Below, in pieces: positions 18,455-25,134 of a stretch of 35,766 nucleotides of DNA. The notes under the pieces are model-generated. The model saw only the letters and a list, made by a program, of their open reading frames with translations. It had not been told where the DNA came from and made no database searches. The position numbers were made by a program, and so were the translations under genes. Each line of letters starts with the position of its first letter. Position 1 is the stretch's first letter. The stretch spans positions 1-35,766 of the forward strand of contig JAIPCC010000017.1 in NCBI GenBank assembly GCA_021738405.1. The letters are read 5' to 3'. This stretch comes from Crocinitomicaceae bacterium. Its GTDB lineage: Bacteria; Bacteroidota; Bacteroidia; Flavobacteriales_D; Crocinitomicaceae.

Positions 18455-18724
18455 TTAACGACGAAGTCCTAATTCTTTGATCAAGGCACGGTATTTCTCG
18501 ATATCGTTTGCCTTTAGGTAGTCAAGAAGGCTACGACGCTTACCAACTAACAACTGAAGTGCGCGTTGGGTACCGTAGTCTTTGCGGTTCTTTTTCAAGT
18601 GCTCAGTGAGGTGAGCAATGCGAAAAGTAAACAAGGCCACTTGGCCTTCTGTAGAACCGGTGTTGGTTTCTGAACCACCGTGTTTGGCGAAGATCTCTTT
18701 CTTCTTTGCTGAATCTAAATACAT
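18455..18724 (-). CDS. rpsO: 30S ribosomal protein S15
   Basis: 89 residues, the normal S15 length. It shows the family blocks FAKHGGSETNTGSTEGQVALFTFRI, LTEHLKKNRKDYGTQRAL and LVGKRRSLLDYLK. S15 binds 16S rRNA early in small-subunit assembly. It has a near-perfect promoter on the minus strand (18813-18782) and a leader of about 50 bases containing a small hairpin. pnp is the next gene. Confidence 0.98.
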   Translation of the reverse strand: MYLDSAKKKEIFAKHGGSETNTGSTEGQVALFTFRIAHLTEHLKKNRKDYGTQRALQLLVGKRRSLLDYLKANDIEKYRALIKELGLRR

Positions 18725-18757
18725 GCTAATATTTGTGTAAATGATTATTATGTAGAC

Positions 18758-18772
18758 TGACCACCTTGGTCA
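18758..18772 (-). promoter_or_regulatory. Inverted repeat in the rpsO leader
   Basis: TGACCA (18758-18763) and TGGTCA (18767-18772) around three bases form a perfect 6-base stem in the rpsO 5' leader. Ribosomal protein S15 often controls its own mRNA through leader structures, so this is a candidate site; the short loop makes that uncertain. Confidence 0.35.
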
Positions 18773-18781
18773 ATACGGCTG

Positions 18782-18813
18782 CAAAGATAAGAACTCTTTT
18801 TGATACGCACAAA
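18782..18813 (-). promoter_or_regulatory. rpsO promoter with -33 and -7 elements
   Basis: On the minus strand TTTG (18813-18810), a 20-base spacer and TATCTTTG (18789-18782) match the Bacteroidota -33/-7 promoter. This is the most complete promoter in the window. It is divergent from the riboswitch promoter. Confidence 0.8.
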
Positions 18814-18833
18814 AGCTAACCCGCATTTATTGT

Positions 18834-18841
18834 TATCTTTG
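18834..18841 (+). promoter_or_regulatory. -7 element (TATCTTTG) for the cobalamin-riboswitch transcript
   Basis: Exact TAnnTTTG match just before the riboswitch body. The -33 partner is weak. Transcription would begin near 18847 and include the whole aptamer. Confidence 0.6.
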
Positions 18842-18846
18842 CTGCG

Positions 18847-19030
18847 TTCTTAGGTGTTCGCTCGTCGAACTTAATAAGGAATCCGGTTAGAATCCGGAGC
18901 TGTATCTGCAGCTGTAAGTGTCTAAAAAGTTGCTTTCACAAGGCCACTGCGCAAGCGGGAAGGCAAAGCAACAACAGGCATGAGCCAGAAGACTTGCCCT
19001 CGAACAGCGTGAAGACTTCAGATCAAGGTC
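18847..19030 (+). ncRNA. Cobalamin riboswitch aptamer
   Basis: The conserved parts are in order. First comes AAGGAATCCGGTTAGAATCC (18875-18894) followed by GGAGCTGTATCTGCAGCTGTAA. Next is a long helix GTTGCTTT (18930-18937) pairing with AAAGCAAC (18965-18972). Inside that helix is GGCCACTG…GCGGGAAGGC, and after it comes the B12 box AGCCAGAAGACTTGCC (18983-18998). These are the hallmarks of the widespread adenosylcobalamin-type riboswitch that represses B12 uptake or synthesis genes when cobalamin is plentiful. It stands between rpsO (divergent) and a single secreted propeller gene. Confidence 0.92.
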
Positions 19031-19074
19031 GGTATCGCCAAGGGCTTCGTATACCCTTGCCGCTCCACTTTTTT
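19031..19074 (+). terminator. Probable expression platform of the cobalamin riboswitch
   Basis: Two mutually exclusive pairings are visible: GGTAT (19031-19035) with ATACC (19051-19055), or CAAGGG (19039-19044) with CCCTTG (19054-19059). Six T follow at 19069-19074, about ten bases after the second stem. This suits a switch by termination, although the gap to the T run is longer than usual. Confidence 0.4.
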
Positions 19075-19111
19075 CCGTGTCCTTGTTTAATTTTTTATAA
19101 ATTTTCAAAAC

Positions 19112-20365
19112 ATGAAAAAAGGATTATTTTTAGTTGCTGCACTCACCAGTGCAAGTTTGTACGCCCAGCAATACGTACACCAAGTGCTCATCGCCAACGA
19201 AGGTTTTTTTGATTTTCAAACCAACGCAATCATCGAGCCCGCCACCATCGGATCTTACAATCCGCAAACCCAAGCTTACGCAGTTGTTGACACCCTTGAT
19301 GGGCAACGTTTCAGCTCAGACTTGGTCATCGATGGCAATTTTTATTTTGTCGCAGCCGACACCAAAATTTTCAAATACAACCTCAATACCCACCAAGAAG
19401 TAGGCAGCATTAACCTTCCGGGCGTGCGCAACCTCGCTATTGCCGGTGACAAACTCATCGCAACGCGCGGCGAGTACATGCAAACGTTCGACTCCTACCT
19501 TCAGGTTTTTGACAAAAACACCTTGCAACTCATCGCTGCACTAGACACCAACAACGGCCCGAAATGGGCAACCCAAAACATTGTGGTTGTCAATAACACC
19601 GCTTACGTTGCTGTCAACAACGCATATGAGTGGGGCAACGAAAAAGGCCTCATCGGTCAGCTAGACCTCAGCACTTTGCAGTACGGTTCTGAAATCGACC
19701 TCGGCGCAGAAGGTAAAAACCCAGACAACATGTTCTTGTTCAACAACGAACTCTACACGGTCAACAACAAAGATTGGTCGGGTGCTTCTGTTTCAAAAGT
19801 AAGCCTCAACGGCGCAGTGAATACACAAAACTTGGCCAATGCCGTAACAGGTTGCGGTACCTCTGCCCTGCGCGACGACAAACTCGTTTACCAAATTTCC
19901 ATGGAAAACACCCTCAACGACTACAGCCTACTCAATATGGCATTAGTTGGTCCGGTTGCAGGCATCACCAACAACTTCTACGACCTCGCTCAAGAACCCA
20001 TCAGCGGCAACCTTTACGCTTCAGCAACAGACTTCTTTTCTACAGGAAGCGTGAGCATTTTTGACAACGCCAATAACCTCGTTGATCAATTTGCAGCTGG
20101 CGTATCTCCGGGCACTATTGTTTTTGATGTGCGCGCTAGCGTTGGCCTCAATGAACTCAACACTACGATCGGCGTTTATCCAAACCCGTCAAACGGCGTT
20201 TTCCAAATTGCTGGCCTCACAGCAGGCGACACCTATCAAATCACGAACGCCACCGGCCAATTCATTTTTGAAGGACAAACTAATACAATTGACTTGCGTC
20301 ATTTTGATGCTGGTGTCTATCTGATCCAAACACAAAAAGGCCAGGCACGCGTCTTGAAATATTAA
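19112..20365 (+). CDS. BtuG-like beta-propeller with T9SS sorting tail, cobalamin-riboswitch controlled
   Basis: 417 residues. Signal peptide MKKGLFLVAALTSASLYA with Gln-Gln after the cut and no lipobox. The body (about 20-340) is a YncE-like propeller. Its opening VLIANEGFFD…IGSYNPQTQ, followed by repeats such as DLVIDGNFYFVAADTKIFKYN and NLAIAGDKLIATRG, resembles the DUF5074/BtuG family. Bacteroides BtuG is a surface lipoprotein that binds cobalamin very tightly and hands it to BtuB. Residues about 350-417 are a T9SS type A tail (VYPNPSNGVFQI…LRHFDAGVYLIQTQKG…VLKY). It is the only gene between the riboswitch and the terminator at 20382, so it should be made when B12 is scarce. Function as a B12 scavenger is inferred from fold and riboswitch; no btuB is in the window. 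Confidence 0.75.
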   Translation: MKKGLFLVAALTSASLYAQQYVHQVLIANEGFFDFQTNAIIEPATIGSYNPQTQAYAVVDTLDGQRFSSDLVIDGNFYFVAADTKIFKYNLNTHQEVGSINLPGVRNLAIAGDKLIATRGEYMQTFDSYLQVFDKNTLQLIAALDTNNGPKWATQNIVVVNNTAYVAVNNAYEWGNEKGLIGQLDLSTLQYGSEIDLGAEGKNPDNMFLFNNELYTVNNKDWSGASVSKVSLNGAVNTQNLANAVTGCGTSALRDDKLVYQISMENTLNDYSLLNMALVGPVAGITNNFYDLAQEPISGNLYASATDFFSTGSVSIFDNANNLVDQFAAGVSPGTIVFDVRASVGLNELNTTIGVYPNPSNGVFQIAGLTAGDTYQITNATGQFIFEGQTNTIDLRHFDAGVYLIQTQKGQARVLKY

Positions 20366-20381
20366 TATTTCTCAACTCCTT

Positions 20382-20413
20382 AAAAAAGGCTGTTCGTTTG
20401 AGCAGCCTTTTTT
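20382..20413 (+). terminator. Terminator of the BtuG-like gene
   Basis: Stem GGCTG (20388-20392) and CAGCC (20403-20407), extended by flanking A and T runs, followed by six T (20408-20413). It isolates the riboswitch-controlled gene from the next operon. Confidence 0.85.
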
Positions 20414-20430
20414 GTGTTTGCTTATCTTTG
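20397..20430 (+). promoter_or_regulatory. Promoter of the PyrR-like operon, overlapping the upstream terminator
   Basis: TATCTTTG (20423-20430) ends four bases before the ATG at 20435. A TTTG at 20397-20400, in the loop of the terminator hairpin, lies 22 bases upstream as a possible -33. The transcript would be leaderless or nearly so. Confidence 0.6.
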
Positions 20431-20434
20431 TTCT

Positions 20435-20929
20435 ATGCAAACAATACTCAATCAGCAGCAAATTCAGCAAAAAATAACGCGTTTGGGGCATCAGCTCATC
20501 GAAGTTGCGTTTGACCAAGAGGTGATTTACCTAGGCGGCATTGTCGGAAACGGCTACGTTTTGGCACAATTGCTTGCCGCTGTGATTGCTCAAAACAGCG
20601 CCCTCAAAGTAGTGTGTTTTGAAATTCGCCTCAATAAAGACGAACCCTGGAATGAAGCCATTACGTTTTCTATCGACCAAAAGGACTTGAAAAACTCCTA
20701 CATCGTTTTAATAGACGACGTCGTGAACAGCGGCAAAACCATGCAATACGCACTGCTCAAATTCTTAGAGCAAGCCACCAAAGCCATCAAAACTGTGGCC
20801 CTCATTGACCGCCAGCACAGACGCTACCCCATCAAAACAGATTTTGCCGGGCTCAGCCTCTCCACTACCCTTAAAAACCACGTCGAGGTAGACCTCAGCC
20901 CCACCGACGGCAAAGTATTCCTGTACTAA
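20435..20929 (+). CDS. PyrR-like phosphoribosyltransferase
   Basis: 164 residues. The type I phosphoribosyltransferase PRPP loop is clear in VLIDDVVNSGKTMQYAL, preceded by YLGGIVGNGYVLAQLLA. The stretch VALIDRQHRRYPIKTDFAGL matches PyrR, which regulates pyrimidine genes and can have uracil phosphoribosyltransferase activity. The earlier part is diverged, so true PyrR function is not certain. ATG 20435 is preferred over the in-frame GTG at 20414, because the promoter lies between them. It begins a four-gene unit in which each gene touches the next; its stop overlaps the murQ start by one base (TAATG). Confidence 0.75.
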   Translation: MQTILNQQQIQQKITRLGHQLIEVAFDQEVIYLGGIVGNGYVLAQLLAAVIAQNSALKVVCFEIRLNKDEPWNEAITFSIDQKDLKNSYIVLIDDVVNSGKTMQYALLKFLEQATKAIKTVALIDRQHRRYPIKTDFAGLSLSTTLKNHVEVDLSPTDGKVFLY

Positions 20930-21747
20930 TGGAAAAAATCACCGAAGCCAGCTCGAATTACAACAATTTAGAGCAGTTCAGTACCCGCGCACTGCTCGAG
21001 GGCATCAATGCACAAGATCAACTCGTGCCGCAGGCCATCGCCCAAATTACAGACCAACTCGAAAACTTCATCGAGGCCTGTTTTGAACGCATGCAGCAAG
21101 GCGGTAGGCTCATTTACATTGGCGCAGGTACCAGCGGGCGCTTAGGCATTGTAGATGCCAGCGAATGCCCCCCTACTTTTGGCGTAGACGCCGGACGCGT
21201 TATTGGCCTCATTGCAGGCGGCGACAGCGCCATCCGCAAAGCGGTCGAATTTGCCGAAGACGACGCCCAACAAGGTTGGAAAGACATTTTAGCCCACCAA
21301 CCCACTGCACTCGACACCATTGTCGGTATTGCCGCCTCAGGAACCACACCCTACGTATTGGGTGCCATCCAAGCGGCCAACGAAAACGGTTTACTCACCG
21401 CCGGCTTGTCTTGCAATCCGGGTTCTCCGCTCTCCGCGCTGGCCCAGCATGCCCTCACGCCTGTTGTAGGGCCCGAATTTGTAACGGGCAGCACACGCAT
21501 GAAATCGGGCACCGCCCAAAAATTGGTCTTGAACATGATTTCGACTAGCCTCATGATCAAACTCGGGCATGTGAAAGGTAACCGCATGGTAGACATGCAG
21601 CTCTCCAACGAAAAATTAGTAGACCGCGGCGCCAAAATGGTAGCCGCCGAATTGAATATTGAAACCGAAGAAGCCCAAAAATGGCTCCTCCAATTTGGCT
21701 CGGTGCGCAAAGCCGTCGAAGCCTTTCAAAACCAACACAAACAATGA
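20929..21747 (+). CDS. murQ: N-acetylmuramic acid 6-phosphate etherase
   Basis: Cleaves the lactyl ether of MurNAc-6-phosphate to give GlcNAc-6-phosphate, a step of peptidoglycan recycling. 272 residues, SIS fold: YIGAGTSGRLGIVDASECPPTFG (63-85), GLIAGGDSAIRKAVEFAEDD, VGIAASGTTPYVLGA and the GSTRMKSGTAQKLVLNMIST block. E79 and E110 match the spacing of the catalytic Glu residues of E. coli MurQ (83 and 114). Slightly shorter than the E. coli enzyme at the C-terminus. It overlaps the agmatinase-family gene by four bases (ATGA). Confidence 0.95.
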   Translation: MEKITEASSNYNNLEQFSTRALLEGINAQDQLVPQAIAQITDQLENFIEACFERMQQGGRLIYIGAGTSGRLGIVDASECPPTFGVDAGRVIGLIAGGDSAIRKAVEFAEDDAQQGWKDILAHQPTALDTIVGIAASGTTPYVLGAIQAANENGLLTAGLSCNPGSPLSALAQHALTPVVGPEFVTGSTRMKSGTAQKLVLNMISTSLMIKLGHVKGNRMVDMQLSNEKLVDRGAKMVAAELNIETEEAQKWLLQFGSVRKAVEAFQNQHKQ

Positions 21748-22787
21748 GTACATTTGATCCAAACGGCGTAGGTATCGCCAACGGCAATATTTTTGGCTTT
21801 CCTTATACAGAAGCAGAAGCCGACATCGTATTGATACCTGTACCCTGGGACGCAACAGCATCTTACGGAAAAGGCACCAGCAAAGGCCCTCAAGCCATTC
21901 TAGACGCCTCTACCCAACTCGATTTCTATCATCCAGCACTAGACCGCGCTTATGAAACCAAAATTTTCATGCCGGCTGTTTCCAGTGAATGGAAAGAAAT
22001 CAATGACCGCCTCTGCGAAGCTGGTCAGCAATATATCGCACACATCGAAGTGGCCGGAGAAGAAGCAGCACAAAGCATCTACGGCGCTACCCTTTCTGAA
22101 ATCAATGAAGCGCACAACGCACTGCGCGCCAATCTCAAGGAGCGCTGCTTGCAATTACTGCAAGCAGGTAAAATGCCTTGTGTATTAGGCGGCGAACACT
22201 CTACGCCACTTGGCTTGCTACAAGCCTTCGACGCACATTACGACGGTTTTGGCATTCTACAAATCGATGCACATGCCGATTTGCGCGACGCTTACGAAGG
22301 TTTTGAGCAGTCGCATGCGAGCATCATGTTCAACGCGCTCAAAGAACTCAAAAACCTTCAAAAGCTTACCCAAGTAGGCATCAGAGATATCTCTGAAAAA
22401 GAAGTCGAGCTTTCTGCTCAAGATCCACGCGTACACACCTTTTACGACTGGGACCTCAAAAACGCGGCATACACAGGCACTAGCTGGTCTGAGCAGGTGC
22501 AGCAAATCATTGCCACCTTACCACAAAAGGTTTATGTCTCTTTTGACATCGACGGGCTGATCCCGAGCTTGTGTCCGCATACGGGCACACCCGTGGCAGG
22601 TGGCTTTGAGCTACAAGAAATCGCATTTTTATTGTTTGAACTCGTTGAATCGGGGCGCCAAATCATTGGCTTTGACCTCAATGAAGTAGCCCCGGGCCCA
22701 GACGGAGACTGGGATGCCAATGTAGGCGCGCGTGCCCTTTGGCACCTCGTTTGCGCCACAGAACTTAGCCGCAGAAAACACGCATGA
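21744..22787 (+). CDS. Agmatinase/arginase-family ureohydrolase
   Basis: Manganese-dependent ureohydrolase, 347 residues. The metal-binding motifs are all present: GGEHS (H152), DAHADLRDAYEG (D175, H177, D179), SHASI (190-194) and SFDIDGLIPSLCPHTGTPVAGG (D268, D270). The GTPxxGG ending resembles agmatinase more than arginase, but formimidoylglutamase or guanidinobutyrase-type activities cannot be excluded. It is longer than E. coli SpeB because of an insert around residues 85-135. ATG 21744 is chosen over the upstream frame because it starts the recognisable domain and overlaps the murQ stop. The next gene also overlaps it (ATGA at 22784). Confidence 0.85.
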   Translation: MSTFDPNGVGIANGNIFGFPYTEAEADIVLIPVPWDATASYGKGTSKGPQAILDASTQLDFYHPALDRAYETKIFMPAVSSEWKEINDRLCEAGQQYIAHIEVAGEEAAQSIYGATLSEINEAHNALRANLKERCLQLLQAGKMPCVLGGEHSTPLGLLQAFDAHYDGFGILQIDAHADLRDAYEGFEQSHASIMFNALKELKNLQKLTQVGIRDISEKEVELSAQDPRVHTFYDWDLKNAAYTGTSWSEQVQQIIATLPQKVYVSFDIDGLIPSLCPHTGTPVAGGFELQEIAFLLFELVESGRQIIGFDLNEVAPGPDGDWDANVGARALWHLVCATELSRRKHA

Positions 22788-23305
22788 AAATCAAGCAACC
22801 ACAAGTTTTATCGGGGCTCGCCATCAGTTTTGGCTTACTGAGTTTATTTAGCATTTGGAATGTCTACAATTGGGATATCCTCGGCTGGGGAACCAAGCTC
22901 TTCTTGTTTCCTTTCCTCGCAGCGATCAGTTTCTTAGCCAAACTCACACCCGACAAACCCGCTATTTTTGTTCGCATTCAAATGGGGCTATTGGTTTTAC
23001 ACACCGCGCTTTACTTCTTGGTATTCAATTTTCAGGATCCGCATGCGCCAAACTTATTGCTTTTGTTGCTCGGCTTTTTGTTGGCAAGTGTCCTCTTGAT
23101 TTTTGCAAAAGTTCAAGGGCTAGAAACGGGAAAAAAACAAGGTAAGTCTGCTTCATTTCAAAAACAAAGTAAAGTGCTTTTGCTTATTGCTGCTGGTTTC
23201 TACCTGAGTATGGGCTTATTTGCACACGCAGATTTGTTGCTGCCAGGCATCATTTTTGAGCTCGCAGCCCTCATTCTGTATTTCTATCACTTGATGCGGC
23301 CGTAG
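22784..23305 (+). CDS. Multi-pass membrane protein of unknown function
   Basis: 173 residues with about five hydrophobic segments: LSGLAISFGLLSLFSIWNVY, LFLFPFLAAISFLA, IQMGLLVLHTALYFLVF, LLLLLLGFLLASVLLIFA and a C-terminal LLLPGIIFELAALILYFYHL. No family motif was recognised and there is no signal peptidase site. It is the last gene of the PyrR-like/murQ/ureohydrolase unit. It ends in a 19-base convergent overlap with the NlpC/P60 gene on the other strand. Confidence 0.7.
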   Translation: MKIKQPQVLSGLAISFGLLSLFSIWNVYNWDILGWGTKLFLFPFLAAISFLAKLTPDKPAIFVRIQMGLLVLHTALYFLVFNFQDPHAPNLLLLLLGFLLASVLLIFAKVQGLETGKKQGKSASFQKQSKVLLLIAAGFYLSMGLFAHADLLLPGIIFELAALILYFYHLMRP

Positions 23306-23991
23306 CCAGCAACCTTAGGCTTCCAGTAGGCAGAGGTTTCTAACTCAACGATGGAGATGCCGAGCGAAGAACTCGAATGGATCATTTGCTTGATCGCTCC
23401 CTTTTCAGAGATCAAAATACCCACGTGATTGATTTGCGTGCCGTTCGAAAAGAAAACTAAATCGCCCGCATGGGCTTCTTCTGGATCAATTTTCTGGCAA
23501 AATGTGTATTGATCTGCAGCACGACGCGGCAAACTCACGCCATTTTGCTCAAAAACATAACAAGTAAAACCACTGCAGTCAAAACCAGTTGGATCGATTC
23601 CAGCTTCTTTATACGGAACTCCTAGGTGTTTTTGCGCTTCGTTGAGCAGTTTTTGTGTCTTTGCGGAACTTTGTGTTCCTTGCTTTATTCCAGTATTTAC
23701 TGCCGTATTTTCTGTAGTGCGCGGCATCCATTCTAACTCTAAGGCATGGCGCTTGGCCCAAATAGGATTTTTCGCAAGTTCTTGCGCGGCTAATTGACGG
23801 TATTTTGCGGGTACATTACTCTGGTCGTAGGCCGGGTTTTGTGCCAATCTTTTGGCTTTGCGGTAAACTAATTTGTAGTGACCTTGCGAAAGCAATACAT
23901 CGAGTTTCTGCTCCATGGATTTTTGGGCCTGCAGAGAGAAGGAAAGGCTAGCAATCAGAAAAAATAAAAGATAAAAGCGCTTAGTTGGCAT
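23287..23991 (-). CDS. Secreted NlpC/P60 cell-wall hydrolase
   Basis: 234 residues with a signal peptide (MPTKRFYLLFFLIASLSFSLQAQ). An Ala/Lys/Gln-rich helical region (about 25-105) leads to an NlpC/P60 peptidase domain with the catalytic Cys in GFDCSGFTCYVF (C139), His in INHVGILI (H189) and a third residue in QMIHSSSS (H205). GDLVFFSNG is also typical. This family cuts D-Glu-meso-Dap bonds in peptide stems of peptidoglycan. An in-frame ATG at 24003 is possible; 23991 is preferred for the signal peptide. Either start overlaps the end of the upstream repeat-protein gene, so the two are likely coupled. Confidence 0.85.
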   Translation of the reverse strand: MPTKRFYLLFFLIASLSFSLQAQKSMEQKLDVLLSQGHYKLVYRKAKRLAQNPAYDQSNVPAKYRQLAAQELAKNPIWAKRHALELEWMPRTTENTAVNTGIKQGTQSSAKTQKLLNEAQKHLGVPYKEAGIDPTGFDCSGFTCYVFEQNGVSLPRRAADQYTFCQKIDPEEAHAGDLVFFSNGTQINHVGILISEKGAIKQMIHSSSSLGISIVELETSAYWKPKVAGYGRIK

Positions 23992-25072
23992 AGAGTTTAC
24001 CATTCATGAACACGACAGAGGTTTGGTTGGGTAACTTAACCAGAACTTTAGAGCCATAGATCTCAAAATCGGCTTGTGGAAAATTGGTGATCTCTTGCGA
24101 AACGCCATCGACGAGCGCACTGACGCCTCCGATGATATTGCGGTACACCAACACATTGTTCTTGAGTAAATAAGCCTGCGGTTGATACGTTGCAACCTGG
24201 ACGCGTTGGCCGTTCGTGTAAGCGAAAAAATAAGAGTTTTCCATCCAGACACAGATGTCGTCTTTGACATCCCAGAGCTCGGAAGAAAAATTGGAAAGGG
24301 CCGTTTTTTGACCGTTTTGATAGTGCCAAAGATTGCCATTCATGTCTTCGTAGACCACAAAGCCTCGGCCTGCCTTGTATTTTTTGATCGGAAAAGACTC
24401 TAACTCTAAAAAGTTGCCTTGGTCAAAAACATAAAACGATTGTGTGTAGGGGTCTTTGAAACACATGACGTCGGTTCCGAGCTGAAAATCCAGGACTTCT
24501 TCGTTGTAAGTACCGATTTCAAACTTCTGACCATGCCAATACACAAAATAGGTGTTGCTGTTGTCTTTGTACACCACTAAGTTTTCACCCACACTTGCAT
24601 TCATCGAGACGCCGTTGGTAATGGTGACCAAACTCTCTACTTTTTGATTCCAGTAGACGTTGAGTGCTTGGTAGCGGATGTCTTCAAAAACAATAATGCT
24701 GTCCTTGACGACAAACTCGCGGCCAAAGTTGGTGAGTACCGTGAATTTACCTGCGTCCCACATGCGCAAACCTTGTGCAATGCGATAAGCCATGAGGTGA
24801 TCTGACACTTGGTAAACGACGTTGAGGGTGGTGACGTCTATGCGCTCCTTGCCGTCGTAAATTTTGAGGTTGCCGCGCGTATCGATGTAAGCAACGATTT
24901 CGTCGCCGGCTTTGTAACTGACAATTGGTTGAATCTCAATGGGTCTGAAAAAACCGTCCTGAAAAGAAACAAAATAATTATTGAAGTCTAGGGTGGGTAC
25001 AATTCCTTGCGCACTAGCGCTGAGTGCAGACAAACTTAGACAAAGAAAAAAGGCAATTCTTTTGAACGACAT
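23981..25072 (-). CDS. Secreted repeat protein of unknown function, propeller-like
   Basis: 363 residues, signal peptide MSFKRIAFFLCLSLSALSASAQ, no lipobox and no T9SS tail. The body consists of about seven to eight imperfect units of roughly 40-45 residues with the pattern hydrophobic-Y-x-D-x-x-G-N-x-x-x-Y-x-x-G (for example IVAYIDTRGNLKIYDGKE, FVVYEDMNGNLWHYQNGQ and LVVYKDNSNTYFVYWHGQ). This suggests a beta-propeller. I do not recognise the family. It overlaps the NlpC/P60 gene by 11 bases and is divergent from the M16 pair. A TAACTTTG element ends four bases before its ATG. Confidence 0.75.
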   Translation of the reverse strand: MSFKRIAFFLCLSLSALSASAQGIVPTLDFNNYFVSFQDGFFRPIEIQPIVSYKAGDEIVAYIDTRGNLKIYDGKERIDVTTLNVVYQVSDHLMAYRIAQGLRMWDAGKFTVLTNFGREFVVKDSIIVFEDIRYQALNVYWNQKVESLVTITNGVSMNASVGENLVVYKDNSNTYFVYWHGQKFEIGTYNEEVLDFQLGTDVMCFKDPYTQSFYVFDQGNFLELESFPIKKYKAGRGFVVYEDMNGNLWHYQNGQKTALSNFSSELWDVKDDICVWMENSYFFAYTNGQRVQVATYQPQAYLLKNNVLVYRNIIGGVSALVDGVSQEITNFPQADFEIYGSKVLVKLPNQTSVVFMNGKLYAN

Positions 25073-25076
25073 TGTC

Positions 25077-25084
25077 CAAAGTTA
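25077..25084 (-). promoter_or_regulatory. -7 element (TAACTTTG) four bases before the ATG at 25072
   Basis: Exact TAnnTTTG on the minus strand with spacing TTTG-N4-ATG, the same geometry as at 20430, 30311 and 34637. No clear -33 sequence. Confidence 0.55.
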
Positions 25085-25134
25085 TCAAAATTTAGACCAA
25101 TAAATGTATCTTCGTGGCGCTTATCTATTTGACT

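Noticed and set aside
18887-19108. 73-codon open frame on the minus strand
   Set aside because: It lies entirely across the cobalamin riboswitch and has no coding signs.
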